Shown: positions 18,418 through 26,278 of the stretch, piece by piece
Layout: every line of letters starts with the position of its first letter
How positions within the stretch are numbered: the first letter of the stretch is position 1
Assembly: GCF_009937955.1 (NCBI RefSeq)
Contig: NZ_AP018439.1
Span: 2,790,001-2,854,000, forward strand
DNA: 64,000 nucleotides
From: Undibacterium sp. KW1
GTDB lineage: Bacteria; Pseudomonadota; Gammaproteobacteria; Burkholderiales; Burkholderiaceae_D
Reading direction: 5' to 3'
Made by a program: the position numbers and the translations under genes
The notes under the pieces: generated by a model
Seen by the model: the letters and a program-made list of their open reading frames with translations, nothing else
Told to the model about the DNA's origin: nothing
Database searches by the model: none

Positions 18418-18694
18418 TTACGTAAATCATGACAACCGTTATTTGATTTCGAATGACTGCCTTGATCGTTGAATCCAATTCTGCAAGCCTGGTAGCGCGA
18501 TCTCGCATGAAGTCATGAATCTGACTGGCGCGGGTGCGCGGACTATTTAATGCCTGCACTCTCTCACTATTTTCATTTTGGTAGTCATCCCAATCGCCGC
18601 GGATTATGTCCCAAACACGGTCGAAATAGGGAGACATCGCTTTCCCCTCTGGCCCAGTTGGCAACCAGGGCACTTTTGGATTACGGTGGTACAT
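18413..18694 (-). CDS. Hypothetical protein, possibly a gene fragment
   Basis: 93 residues, hydrophilic (KVPWLPTGPEGKAMSPYFDR; RTRASQIHDFMRDRATRLAELDS). The composition looks like real coding sequence, but I recognise no family and no clear ribosome-binding site. It overlaps the terminator hairpin at its 3' end. It could be the relic of a longer gene in this decayed region. Confidence 0.35.
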   Translation of the reverse strand: MYHRNPKVPWLPTGPEGKAMSPYFDRVWDIIRGDWDDYQNENSERVQALNSPRTRASQIHDFMRDRATRLAELDSTIKAVIRNQITVVMIYVK

Positions 18695-19124
18695 AATGCC
18701 GGGGCTATATCGGAGCGTCGAAGCAAAGGATATTAGGTGAAAAAAATAAACGGCTCTTCTATAACAGAATCAAATTTTGCATAAAAGTACGATTACCTTG
18801 AGGGTAGGGGGCGCAGCTAACGCCTACGCAACTTCGTTCCGAATACCTAAATTTACCGATTTTCTGATTTGTGCTTACGACACTTGCAAATGTTGTAGGC
18901 ATCGAAGTAGTGCATGCATGTCACCCTTTGGGTGTTCTTTTTGGGAGAATTTCATCGTCACTAACATAACGTAGTGTGGTGAGAATAGACGAATGTCTGG
19001 CATTTGCTTTTACATTCACTAGGCCGACGCCTGCTTTGATTTGATTTGATGAGTAATCGATGTATGTCGCAACCAATATGATGAAGCTGCCCTAAGTTGG
19101 GCGATTATATCAAATTTATTAACA
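18695..19124. other. Gene-free stretch before the IS200 element
   Basis: About 430 bases in which I see no convincing gene, RNA or repeat. Confidence 0.3.
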
Positions 19125-19780
19125 CTTTAAAAACCACGTCCTATGGACGTGGTCATCGCCTAACTGGCTTTGCCTGTTAGAGCGAAAGGAGCCTGCTCAA
19201 AGAAGTATCTTTCGTGATGTTGTCCCCACAACAATCAAGAAAGGAAACGAAAATGAGCAGGTTTAAAAGAGCATCGCACGTAATATGGCATTGTCAATAC
19301 CATTTGGTCTGGGTGCCCAAATATCGATACCGAATATTAAGAGGTCCAATTGGACGAGAAGTGCAAAAATGTTTGATGACCTATAGTCAGCAATTAGGTT
19401 GTGAGATAGTGGAACTGAACGTGCAAGTTGATCATGTGCATCTATTGGTGAAAGTGCCGCCAAAGTTATCGATATCGGAATTGATGGGTGTCCTGAAAGG
19501 GCGTACGGCAATAAGGTTGTTTAACGTATTTCCTCAAATGAGAAAGAAGCCCTATTGGGGGAATCATTTCTGGGCAAAAGGATATTGCGTAGACCCGGTA
19601 GGGCTGGATGTTGAAATGATCCGAAAGTACGTCAAATTCCAGGAGCAGGAAGAGGCACGACAGCAGCAACTACAACTTTAAGAAATAGATAGCGAGCCTT
19701 CTCAGAGGGCTCGCACGTGTGCTCCCCTCTGGGGAGCAAAAAGCAAAACCACGTTCTAAGAACGTGGTTCATTTACTTGC
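19125..19780 (+). mobile_element. IS200/IS605-family element with end hairpins
   Basis: A single transposase gene is flanked by imperfect palindromes as in IS200: left hairpin ACCACGTCC-TAT-GGACGTGGT at 19133-19153 and right hairpin AACCACGTTCT-A-AGAACGTGGTT at 19747-19769. Two more hairpins lie between the gene and the right end (19693-19711 and 19720-19736). There are no terminal inverted repeats. The end coordinates are approximate. Confidence 0.82.
19253..19681 (+). CDS. tnpA: IS200/IS605-family transposase TnpA (Y1 HUH)
   Basis: 142 residues from MSRFKRASHVIWHCQYHLVW. It carries the HUH metal site in QVDHVHLLVKVPP and a C-terminal region with the catalytic Tyr in KYVKFQEQEEA, after the FWAKGYCVDPVG motif. 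Full length for the family (about 130-155). It cuts and rejoins single-stranded DNA at hairpin ends. It is a different lineage from the two copies at 25030 and 57407. Confidence 0.92.
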   Translation: MSRFKRASHVIWHCQYHLVWVPKYRYRILRGPIGREVQKCLMTYSQQLGCEIVELNVQVDHVHLLVKVPPKLSISELMGVLKGRTAIRLFNVFPQMRKKPYWGNHFWAKGYCVDPVGLDVEMIRKYVKFQEQEEARQQQLQL

Positions 19781-19936
19781 ATATATCTGCCATTTTCGCC
19801 GCTCCACCCATTGCCGTTTTGATGATTCGGTATATCGAATCGCCGTCTAACCCCTTACCAGAAGGGTCACTTATTTTGAATAACGGCGGAATTTTTCCCC
19901 GGGGGTACGGAAGGGGCGTTAGTCCGTAGGGGATAC

Positions 19937-19970
19937 CAATAAACCTCCGGCTTTGCCGGAGGTAACTTAA
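19937..19970 (+). repeat. Solitary right end of the other IS200-type element
   Basis: The hairpin ACCTCCGGC-TTT-GCCGGAGGT at 19943-19963, with flanks CAATAAA and AACTTAA, is the same as the right ends of the IS200-type copies at 24953 and 57327. No transposase or left end accompanies it, so it is a remnant or a solo end. Confidence 0.7.
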
Positions 19971-20030
19971 TTTTTATACAAAGCTGCAAAACGTGTTTGT
20001 ACCAAATGTAGTTCCAAAATTGTGCAATAT

Positions 20031-20646
20031 TTAGTTCCGCTGACTCATTTGCAGCCTTCTTAAAAACCTTACAAATTTCGCATAATTTATATTATGTAAA
20101 ATAGCCTCCAGAATGAAGGCATGGATTTTGTCAAAAAATAGATCGGCAATAAGGACAATCTTTACCCCGTTGTAGGCATTGCGTCCGTCATAGCTGAACT
20201 CTTGCTGGAACGCCTTTATTATTGCAGATAACAGATACTTGATTTCGAACAGCATCGAACCGGACTCGAGATCTCCGACCAGCAGCGTGTCGCCCACAAA
20301 AAAGAACACACGCCCGTGGTCAAAAGCCACTCCCCCAAGCACGGTGGGATCATCGCGGAACACATAACGCTCTCCCGGCACGTCGAACACGTAGCGCTCC
20401 TCGTCGACGGCATAGACGGCAATGCGCCCAGAGTTACGCAGCCCTGCAAGGTCGCCTTAGTGGCCAGTGGATCGAAAAGTCATCGGTAAGGTTGAAAGTA
20501 ATGTCTTTTGCGCCATCAAACTTGGATTTGACCCCGGGTTTCCAGTCTATCTTCTCCTTGTACATCTTGATCACGTCATCCTTGTAGTTAAGTATGCTCA
20601 CATCTTCGCGAAAGCCAAGACCATCCATTGTAAATGCGGCATCCAA
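20031..20646 (-). pseudogene. Decayed gene of unknown family (frameshifted)
   Basis: Two minus-strand frames read as one protein: 20646-20456 (GFREDVSILNYKDDVIKMY ... TDDFSIHWPL) and, after a shift near 20455, GLRNSGRIAVYAVDEERYVF ... PGERYVFRDDPTVLGG down to 20031. The joining frame has a stop (TAA) at 20457-20459, so the gene is broken. I do not recognise the family. It lies 12 bases downstream of the KfrA-like gene. Confidence 0.5.
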
Positions 20647-20658
20647 GCTGCGTCTGCT

Positions 20659-21717
20659 TTACTTGCCTGTTTGTGGCTCTTTGTTCCCAGGTATCATTCT
20701 TTCGCGTATCAAGTTTTTTAGCTCCGCCATCATTGCCTCTTGCGCATTGATCTTGGCTTTCGCGGCATTCAGCTCCAATTCTATCTGACGCTGTTGCTGC
20801 TGATGCTCGCTTTCTCTAGAAGAAAAGCCTATCATGCGCGCTTTTAGTTCTTCGATTAAAACGTCCTTCTCATTCAGTTGTGGTTCCAGCAATTTGGCGC
20901 GTTGTTCGATCACGCGTAATGCTTCTACCTGGCTATTGAGTTTGCGGTAATTGGTTTGCTCTTCATAGATGGTTTTTTGTGCTTGCGCTATTTCTGCCAC
21001 CCAGCGGGCACCGTCCTGGTTGAGTCGCGTTATTTCATTTTGTTTATTGATCAGGTTTTGCTGCAATTGACGTTGCTCTGCCTGCAGTTGCTGCACTTGT
21101 TGCTCATGGCGCCGGACATCCTGATCACGTTGCTCTTTCACGGATGCACGATAGTGTTCAAGCGCATCGCGGGCGTGCTGGTGTTTTTCTTCCAGTGATT
21201 GCCGGTGAATCTCATTTTCTGCCAGACGCTCCCGCAGATCAATGACTTGCTGGGCCAGAGTGTGGTGGGCCATGGACTCGGTTTGCAGGGCTTCCCTGGT
21301 TTGCTCGTGCGATGCTATTTCTTGCTTGATGGCGGCAATTGTCAGGTCGAGTTTTTCTTTTGTCTGCGCATTGCTGGCTTTGAGCTCGGCAATTTCTACT
21401 GCATGAAGACGGTCCCTTTCATTGCATTGAGCTGCCATTTCAGCAATGCGATTATCTGCTTCAGCTTCCAGTTGAGTGGCCAACTGTGCCACCAGGTTTT
21501 GCAGGGCTTCACTAACGGGCGCTTTGCTGCGTGAATTGCCGCCACCCTCCGCCTCCAGCTCTTTGAGGTATTTGTGAATTGTCGTCTTGGAGCCGGTGTT
21601 GCCAAGGACAATTCTTACCGCATCGACTGACGAATGGCGACCCTGCGCTATCAGAGTATTACGCGCTTTTTCGACTTCTGACTTGTATAACCCAGCTCTT
21701 GCCATGACTTTTCCCAT
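20659..21717 (-). CDS. KfrA-like DNA-binding coiled-coil protein
   Basis: 352 residues. The N-terminal KfrA_N domain (about 5-120: YKSEVEKARNTLIAQGRHSSVDAVRIVLGN; SKTTIHKYLKELE) is a winged-helix-like DNA binder. The remainder is a long coiled coil rich in Q, E and L (QRDQDVRRHEQQVQQLQAEQ). KfrA proteins are known from IncP plasmids as autorepressors that aid stability; chromosomal copies often stand beside a tyrosine recombinase, as here (divergent, 195 bases apart). Starts at 21717 or 21705 are both possible. A strong inverted repeat lies just upstream. Confidence 0.85.
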   Translation of the reverse strand: MGKVMARAGLYKSEVEKARNTLIAQGRHSSVDAVRIVLGNTGSKTTIHKYLKELEAEGGGNSRSKAPVSEALQNLVAQLATQLEAEADNRIAEMAAQCNERDRLHAVEIAELKASNAQTKEKLDLTIAAIKQEIASHEQTREALQTESMAHHTLAQQVIDLRERLAENEIHRQSLEEKHQHARDALEHYRASVKEQRDQDVRRHEQQVQQLQAEQRQLQQNLINKQNEITRLNQDGARWVAEIAQAQKTIYEEQTNYRKLNSQVEALRVIEQRAKLLEPQLNEKDVLIEELKARMIGFSSRESEHQQQQRQIELELNAAKAKINAQEAMMAELKNLIRERMIPGNKEPQTGK

Positions 21718-21728
21718 GAAATATCATA

Positions 21729-21754
21729 ATGTATTACGTACCACGTAATTACAT
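21729..21754. promoter_or_regulatory. Inverted repeat, likely operator of the KfrA-like protein
   Basis: ATTACGT-ACC-ACGTAAT with flanking ATGT/ACAT gives a near-perfect dyad centred near 21741, 12 bases upstream of the KfrA-like start and in the shared region with the recombinase. KfrA of RK2 binds its own promoter, so autoregulation is plausible. Confidence 0.55.
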
Positions 21755-21912
21755 ACTAAAATATTACTTTAACTTATAGATAAAATCTACTAAATTAGCG
21801 CCGGATAAATTAATATTATCCTGTGTTAAGCTGAAAATCCGTTAAAATTCGCCCCACAACCACTGCACATCCAATTTGGACGGACTATGGCGAAAACGGC
21901 ATCGGCAGGCTC

Positions 21913-22892
21913 ATGAGCAAAATCGATCATTATTTACACGCTGGCACACGTGACAATACCCGCACCGCTTATCAGGCAGCGGTCAGGCATTACGAAATCG
22001 AATGGGGTGGCTTTTTGCCCGCGACAAGCGAAAATATCGCTCAATACCTGGTTGATCATGCAGAATCGCTGGCAATGAATACCTTGCGTCAGCGGCTTGC
22101 TGCATTGGCGCAGTGGCATATAGATCAGGGCTTTGCTGATCCAACCAAAGCACCTCTCATTAAAAAAATACTTCGCGGCATACAACGAGAGCATCCTGCC
22201 CAGGAAAAACAAGCCAAACCATTTCAGCTTGAGCAGCTTGCTCTGGTTGATCGTTGGCTGGAGAATTCAATCGCCGCTGCAAACGCATCTGGCGACCGTA
22301 CTGCAGAATTAAGGCACACCAGAAACCGTGCTTTATTGCTGCTTGGGTTTTGGAGAGGTTTTCGTGGCGATGAACTAACGCGGCTGCAGATTGAATACAT
22401 AGAAATCGTCCCAGGCCAAGGTATGCGTTTGTTCTTGCCGCATACAAAAAGTGATCGCCAAAATAAGGGGAGCACTTTTAAAGCACCTGCGCTAAAGCAG
22501 CTTTGCCCTGTTGCCGCTTACACGGCCTGGAAGGAATTAACGGGGCTTGCATCAGGGCCAGTATTCAGGTCTATCAATCGCTGGGGCGTATTGGGGATGA
22601 TGGGTTGCATATGGATAGCCTGATCCCCCTGCTCCGCACCATCTTCAAAGATGCGGGCGTAATTAATGCAGATGATTACTCGGCTCACTCGCTCAGGCGT
22701 GGATTTGCTAATTGGGCGAGCAGCAATGGCTGGGATTTAAAAACGCTAATGGAGTATGTGGGCTGGAAAAGCGTACAAAGCGCGATGCGCTATGTAGATG
22801 CAGTTGATCCATTCTCGCAACATAGAATCGAATCAAGCTTGTCACTACAAGGCAACGCATCAAATCCAAAATCACGCATTACAACAAGTTAA
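21913..22892 (+). pseudogene. Tyrosine recombinase/integrase, frameshifted
   Basis: The first frame (21913-22623) holds the SAM-like N-terminal domain (DNTRTAYQAAVRHYEIEW) and the start of the catalytic domain with the first Arg (GFWRGFRGDELTRLQ). It then shifts at about 22585 in a GGGG run. The second frame, to 22892, continues with RIGDDGLHMDSLIPLLR, the SAHSLRRGFANWA box (His-x-x-Arg) and the Tyr in AMRYVD. One extra base near 22585 restores a full recombinase of about 326 residues. It is divergent from the KfrA-like gene. Either a true pseudogene or a homopolymer sequence error. Confidence 0.85.
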
Positions 22893-22932
22893 TTGTTTAT
22901 AATTAAACATTGCCAAATATTTAATTCACATT

Positions 22933-23523
22933 ATGCCGGGCACAATCAAACAAATCCTGGAAGCACTTCCCTTGTCAATTTTCAACGCAGTGATGATCTT
23001 GATCATCGGACTGCTATTTGTGGCGATGGCCGTTACTTACTGGCAAATACTTAAACAAAGAAAATATCCAGACAAGTACAGAACTGCAGAAGTTTTTGCG
23101 TCATTGCGCGCTGTTGGGATATCAACACGGAAAAGGCCGGTGCTCTCTATGCGGGAGCAGCCTATGTATGGGCAACTGGTAAAAGCCTTCCCTGACTACG
23201 TGGTGTTGGCGCAGGTGTCGTTCAGTGCTTTGCTTGAAACGAATGATCAGGCGGTCAGGAATAGATACTGCAGAAAATATGCAGATTTCGTCATCTGCAC
23301 CAAGGCATTTGGGGCAATTGCCATCGTCGAATATGACGACTCCAGCCACAATGGACGGGAAAAAGAAGATGCAGTACGAGAATTTTTTTTGCTAGCCGCT
23401 GGATACCCTGTTTTCAGATACAGGAATATCCCTGATCTGCAAAAATTAAGGCAGGATATTACGCCGGAAGCTTTGAAATTTACTAGCCCCATGTTGCTGG
23501 CATCTCTGGCAGAACAGACATAG
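22933..23523 (+). CDS. DUF2726 domain protein with N-terminal membrane anchor
   Basis: 196 residues. A membrane segment at about 15-38 (FNAVMILIIGLLFVAMAVTYW) precedes a cytoplasmic DUF2726 region (about 60-185: RPVLSMREQPMYGQLVKAFPDYVVLAQVS; KYADFVICTKAFGAIAIVEYDD; AAGYPVFRYRNIPDL). DUF2726 has a restriction endonuclease-like fold pattern (D...E.D), here in YADFVIC and VEYDDSSH. It follows the recombinase on the same strand. Activity unknown. Confidence 0.72.
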   Translation: MPGTIKQILEALPLSIFNAVMILIIGLLFVAMAVTYWQILKQRKYPDKYRTAEVFASLRAVGISTRKRPVLSMREQPMYGQLVKAFPDYVVLAQVSFSALLETNDQAVRNRYCRKYADFVICTKAFGAIAIVEYDDSSHNGREKEDAVREFFLLAAGYPVFRYRNIPDLQKLRQDITPEALKFTSPMLLASLAEQT

Positions 23524-23551
23524 CAAATGCAGATGTCATTTTGGATTTACG

Positions 23552-24043
23552 CTATTTATGCCCGGCACTTTCCAGTTTTGTCGTTGCATTGACTCGTATC
23601 AATAGAGGTGATGACGATGTTTCCATACCATGCTGACGCGCCAGTTGATCTAATTTCCTTCGGAGTTCACTTTCATGGACAGTGATACTGCGCCCTGATT
23701 GCTCACAGACCAGGCATATTTCTTCGGCAGCGAAGCTTGCATCGGCTAATCGATATTTAGCTTTACCTTCCACATCAAAAGAGCGTTGCAAAAAATTGAT
23801 CGACGTCAAATCGGCAAGTACGCGATAAATTGTTGTGATGCTACCTAGCCTGCCCTGCCTTAGCAGTTCCCTCAAAATATCTTCTGGATAATGATAGCCT
23901 TCGCCAATTTGTATAATTGCCGCCAGCATTCCTACGCGGCCAACAGTCGGGCGCAATCCTGCACGCTGTAACTGTTCGGCCAGACCCGGTATTTCTCCCG
24001 AATTCATCGAGTTGAGTCTAATTTTCTTTTCCATTTTTACCAT
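23552..24043 (-). CDS. Fur-family transcriptional regulator (divergent)
   Basis: 163 residues. Winged helix at about 20-95 (QLQRAGLRPTVGRVGMLAAI; SITTIYRVLADLT), then a dimerisation domain with CLVCEQSG as the CxxC structural pair. The usual Fur signature HHDHxxC is replaced by SFAAEEICLVC, so one regulatory metal site looks changed. It may therefore sense something other than free iron or have altered affinity. A Fur-box-like site lies upstream, suggesting autoregulation or control by the cell's main Fur. Confidence 0.85.
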   Translation of the reverse strand: MVKMEKKIRLNSMNSGEIPGLAEQLQRAGLRPTVGRVGMLAAIIQIGEGYHYPEDILRELLRQGRLGSITTIYRVLADLTSINFLQRSFDVEGKAKYRLADASFAAEEICLVCEQSGRSITVHESELRRKLDQLARQHGMETSSSPLLIRVNATTKLESAGHK

Positions 24044-24113
24044 TCAAACATGCCTGTAAGGAGTGCAATTGGCTAAGCGCGACCAGAATGGCATAAACAA
24101 ATGCAACAAACAA

Positions 24114-24134
24114 ATGATAATGATTCTCATTAAT
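24114..24134. promoter_or_regulatory. Fur box
   Basis: GATAATGATTCTCATTAAT at 24116-24134 matches the classical 19-base Fur box at 15 of 19 positions. It lies about 75 bases upstream of the Fur-family gene. Confidence 0.7.
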
Positions 24135-24343
24135 ATTTGCAAGAGGCATGTTTATATTTTTATACTTTTATGCGCGTTTTTTACGTTCCACGCTTTGGTC
24201 CTGATATAAACCTTATGCTGACGATTAATTGAAAAGTATAAAATTGATGTGACGTCACAACTTAGTGAGGACGAGAGCAAGAATGAACTCATGAAATCAC
24301 TAAGCGTTTTATACTTTTACAAATTTACATTTCAGAGAAAAAT
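24135..24343. other. Intergenic region with a 12-base palindrome
   Basis: A perfect palindrome TGTGACGTCACA at 24248-24259. The half-sites resemble CRP halves but the spacer is 2 rather than 6 bases, so it is not a CRP site. No gene seen. Confidence 0.35.
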
Positions 24344-24952
24344 TTACTTTATCTGTAAAGGGTGTGCCTCAGTATTAAAAGTAATTTTATCGAAACCCAG
24401 GGCAGATTTTGGCGCAAACAAAAGGTAATAATATTTGAAGGTTTCAGCAAACAAGAAGCTTTCCATCGAATCGTCTTTTTCTTTGCTTCGCACATCTTTC
24501 AAGGCTGCATAACCAGACTCGCTGCGGCAATATTTCACGAAGTCTTCAAAAAATTCCTTACCCATGAGGCGGTATTTTGTGTCACCAGTAGTGCGATACA
24601 GGTAATATGCTGATTCAATAATTTCTGGCCGCAAATGATAATTGGCAGAAGTAACGGTCATAGTCTTATAGTCAAGCGACTCTGGCTCAATGCCATGTAT
24701 TCGCCACATCTTCAAGCCAGAATCCTGTAATCGCTTGGCGCGTTCTACATCCCCACTCAACACCAATAGCGCGGGCATGAACGCATCAAGTGCGCCATAA
24801 CGGCTTGCAGTGCGTGCCCCACTTTGCATGTTTGCACGCCCGTACCAGTATCCACTATCAACCTCATCTCCAAGATAGCGGTTAACGCTGTCTATACTGG
24901 TATCCCATATGGCCTTGCAATCTGCATCGCTAAACAAGCGCCAGCATTTAAG
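24344..24952 (-). pseudogene. C-terminal part of a GH47 alpha-mannosidase, cut by an IS200-type element
   Basis: About 200 residues with clear GH47 C-terminal motifs: MTVTSANYHLRPEIIESAYY, LYRTTGDTKYRLMGKEF, DSMESFLFAETFKYYYLLF and the terminal FNTEAHPL. The reading frame is open back to 24952, where the IS right end brings in a stop. GH47 enzymes are about 450-500 residues, so roughly the N-terminal half is missing. It is not found on the far side of the IS, so a deletion accompanied or followed the insertion. Function should be lost. Confidence 0.85.
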
Positions 24953-25560
24953 TTACCTCCGGCAAAGCCGGAGGTTTATTGCTGGGGCGCCTCAAAGGCG
25001 CTGGTAACCCTTGAGCCGCCTAAAGGCGGCTACAGTCCCAATTTCATTTGATCGTAACGTTCATCTTCTTGCTCCTGATTTCGGATGTATGCCCGAACCA
25101 TTTCTTCATCCAGCCCCACTGTTGAGACAAAGTAGCCTCTTGCCCAAAATACTTCTCCTGTGAAATTTCTTTGCCTCCCACCAAAGTGTCTGGCTATCGA
25201 AATTGCACTCTTACCTTTCAGGAATCCCACAACATTCGACACTGAATACTTTGGAGGAACGCTCAAACACATATGAACATGGTCAATCATCAAATGACCT
25301 TCAACAACGCTGCATCCCCTTTGCTTCGCCAACTCTCGAAATATTTCTCCAAGATGCTTTCGCAATGCCCCATAGTTCAACTTCTTTCGGTATTTCGGGA
25401 TGAACACTATATGGTATTTGCAATCCCACCTCGTATGACTCAAACTTTGATACTCTTTCATCTTGAAACTCCTTCTTTTGGTAGAGATAGAAGTTTCAAA
25501 CCGACCGCCGTATAGGTCAAACCTTGAGGAGTCCCCCGGCAGAGCCGGGGGACTACCTTA
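24953..25560 (-). mobile_element. IS200-type element, copy A
   Basis: The transposase gene is flanked by hairpins: right end GCCGGAGG/CCTCCGGC next to 24955 and left end CCCCCGGCTCTGCCGGGGG near 25530-25552. Further repeats GGCGCCTC/AAAGGCGC and GCCGCCTAAAGGCGGC lie after the gene. Nearly identical to copy B at 57327. It lies between the GH47 fragment and an orphan LacI-type promoter. Confidence 0.85.
25030..25461 (-). CDS. tnpA: IS200-type transposase TnpA (copy A)
   Basis: 143 residues, MKEYQSLSHTRWDCKYHIVF. It has the HUH site in MIDHVHMCLSVPP, FWARGYFVSTVGLDEE and the catalytic Tyr region VRAYIRNQEQEDERYDQ. Intact. It differs from copy B at a handful of residues (for example KYRKKLNYG versus KCRKKLIYG). 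Confidence 0.93.
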   Translation of the reverse strand: MKEYQSLSHTRWDCKYHIVFIPKYRKKLNYGALRKHLGEIFRELAKQRGCSVVEGHLMIDHVHMCLSVPPKYSVSNVVGFLKGKSAISIARHFGGRQRNFTGEVFWARGYFVSTVGLDEEMVRAYIRNQEQEDERYDQMKLGL

Positions 25561-25584
25561 TTTATTGTCCACGTAGTCGCTTAA

Positions 25585-25650
25585 ATCAATGGTAGCGCTA
25601 CCAATCATGAGATTAATGGTAACGCTACCTTTGAGGGCGTGTCAACTACT
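25585..25650 (-). promoter_or_regulatory. LacI-type tandem operators and -35 box, now orphaned
   Basis: Two operator-like dyads: TGGTAGCGCTACCA at 25590-25603 (perfect 14-base palindrome) and TGGTAACGCTACC at 25617-25629, the form bound by LacI-family sugar regulators. On the minus strand TTGACA lies at 25645-25640, with the operators covering the expected -10 and start region. The promoter points into the IS copy and the GH47 fragment beyond it, so it probably once drove that sugar gene. Confidence 0.65.
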
Positions 25651-25914
25651 TTTCCGTTATTGCGAAATTAGCAGTTAAGCCGCAGTTAAGTAACAGTGCT
25701 TGGTAAAGCATTACGCCGGGCCAATCCGACTAGTTTTAGTCTGTCAATTTGATATGAATTGCACTTATAATGCCAAATATACAATGTCATTCGTTGCCGC
25801 AAACAGGGAAGGCAGGCGATAAATAGAAACCTGACGGGCATGCATTACTAATCAAACACCCTATCGAAGTACGACAACCGTATTGCATCAAAAAAATAAA
25901 ATAACCGCTTTCAT
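25651..25914. other. Gene-free stretch
   Basis: No convincing gene or structure seen between the orphan promoter and the small gene at 25915. Confidence 0.3.
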
Positions 25915-26127
25915 ATGAATGAACTCATCAAAATCACTGACCATCTGATTGCTCTATTTGCAATCTACAAAGACGAAATTTTAGTCCTCAGCCTGACATT
26001 AAACATGTGTATGTTATTGATACTGTTAATGCAGGGAACGAGAAAACATAGGCAGACACATCAAGATAAAGCCAAAGCTGCAATCTACAATCCCAAACCA
26101 TTCCGCAAAAACCGAAGGCCCGGCTGA
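25915..26127 (+). CDS. Possible small membrane protein
   Basis: 70 residues with one membrane segment (EILVLSLTLNMCMLLILLM) and a basic C-terminus (KPFRKNRRPG). No family recognised and no clear ribosome-binding site; may be real or chance. Confidence 0.35.
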   Translation: MNELIKITDHLIALFAIYKDEILVLSLTLNMCMLLILLMQGTRKHRQTHQDKAKAAIYNPKPFRKNRRPG

Positions 26128-26278
26128 CAGTATGTCAAGTTGATACGGCGACCGGCTGACAGCATCAATATCTGCACCCACACCGCACGCTGATAAAATG
26201 GCGCTCGCAAACAGGCGCATATTTAATATTGCTCACCAAAATCAATAGCCTTATTTGGCTTATTAAGACAGGCTATTC

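Noticed and set aside
24248..24259. TGTGACGTCACA as a CRP site
   Set aside because: Half-sites fit but the spacer is 2 instead of 6 bases, so CRP would not bind it in the usual way.
25585..25650. LacI-type dyads as IS ends
   Set aside because: They lie outside the hairpin end shared by both IS copies and are absent at copy B, so they belong to the host sequence.
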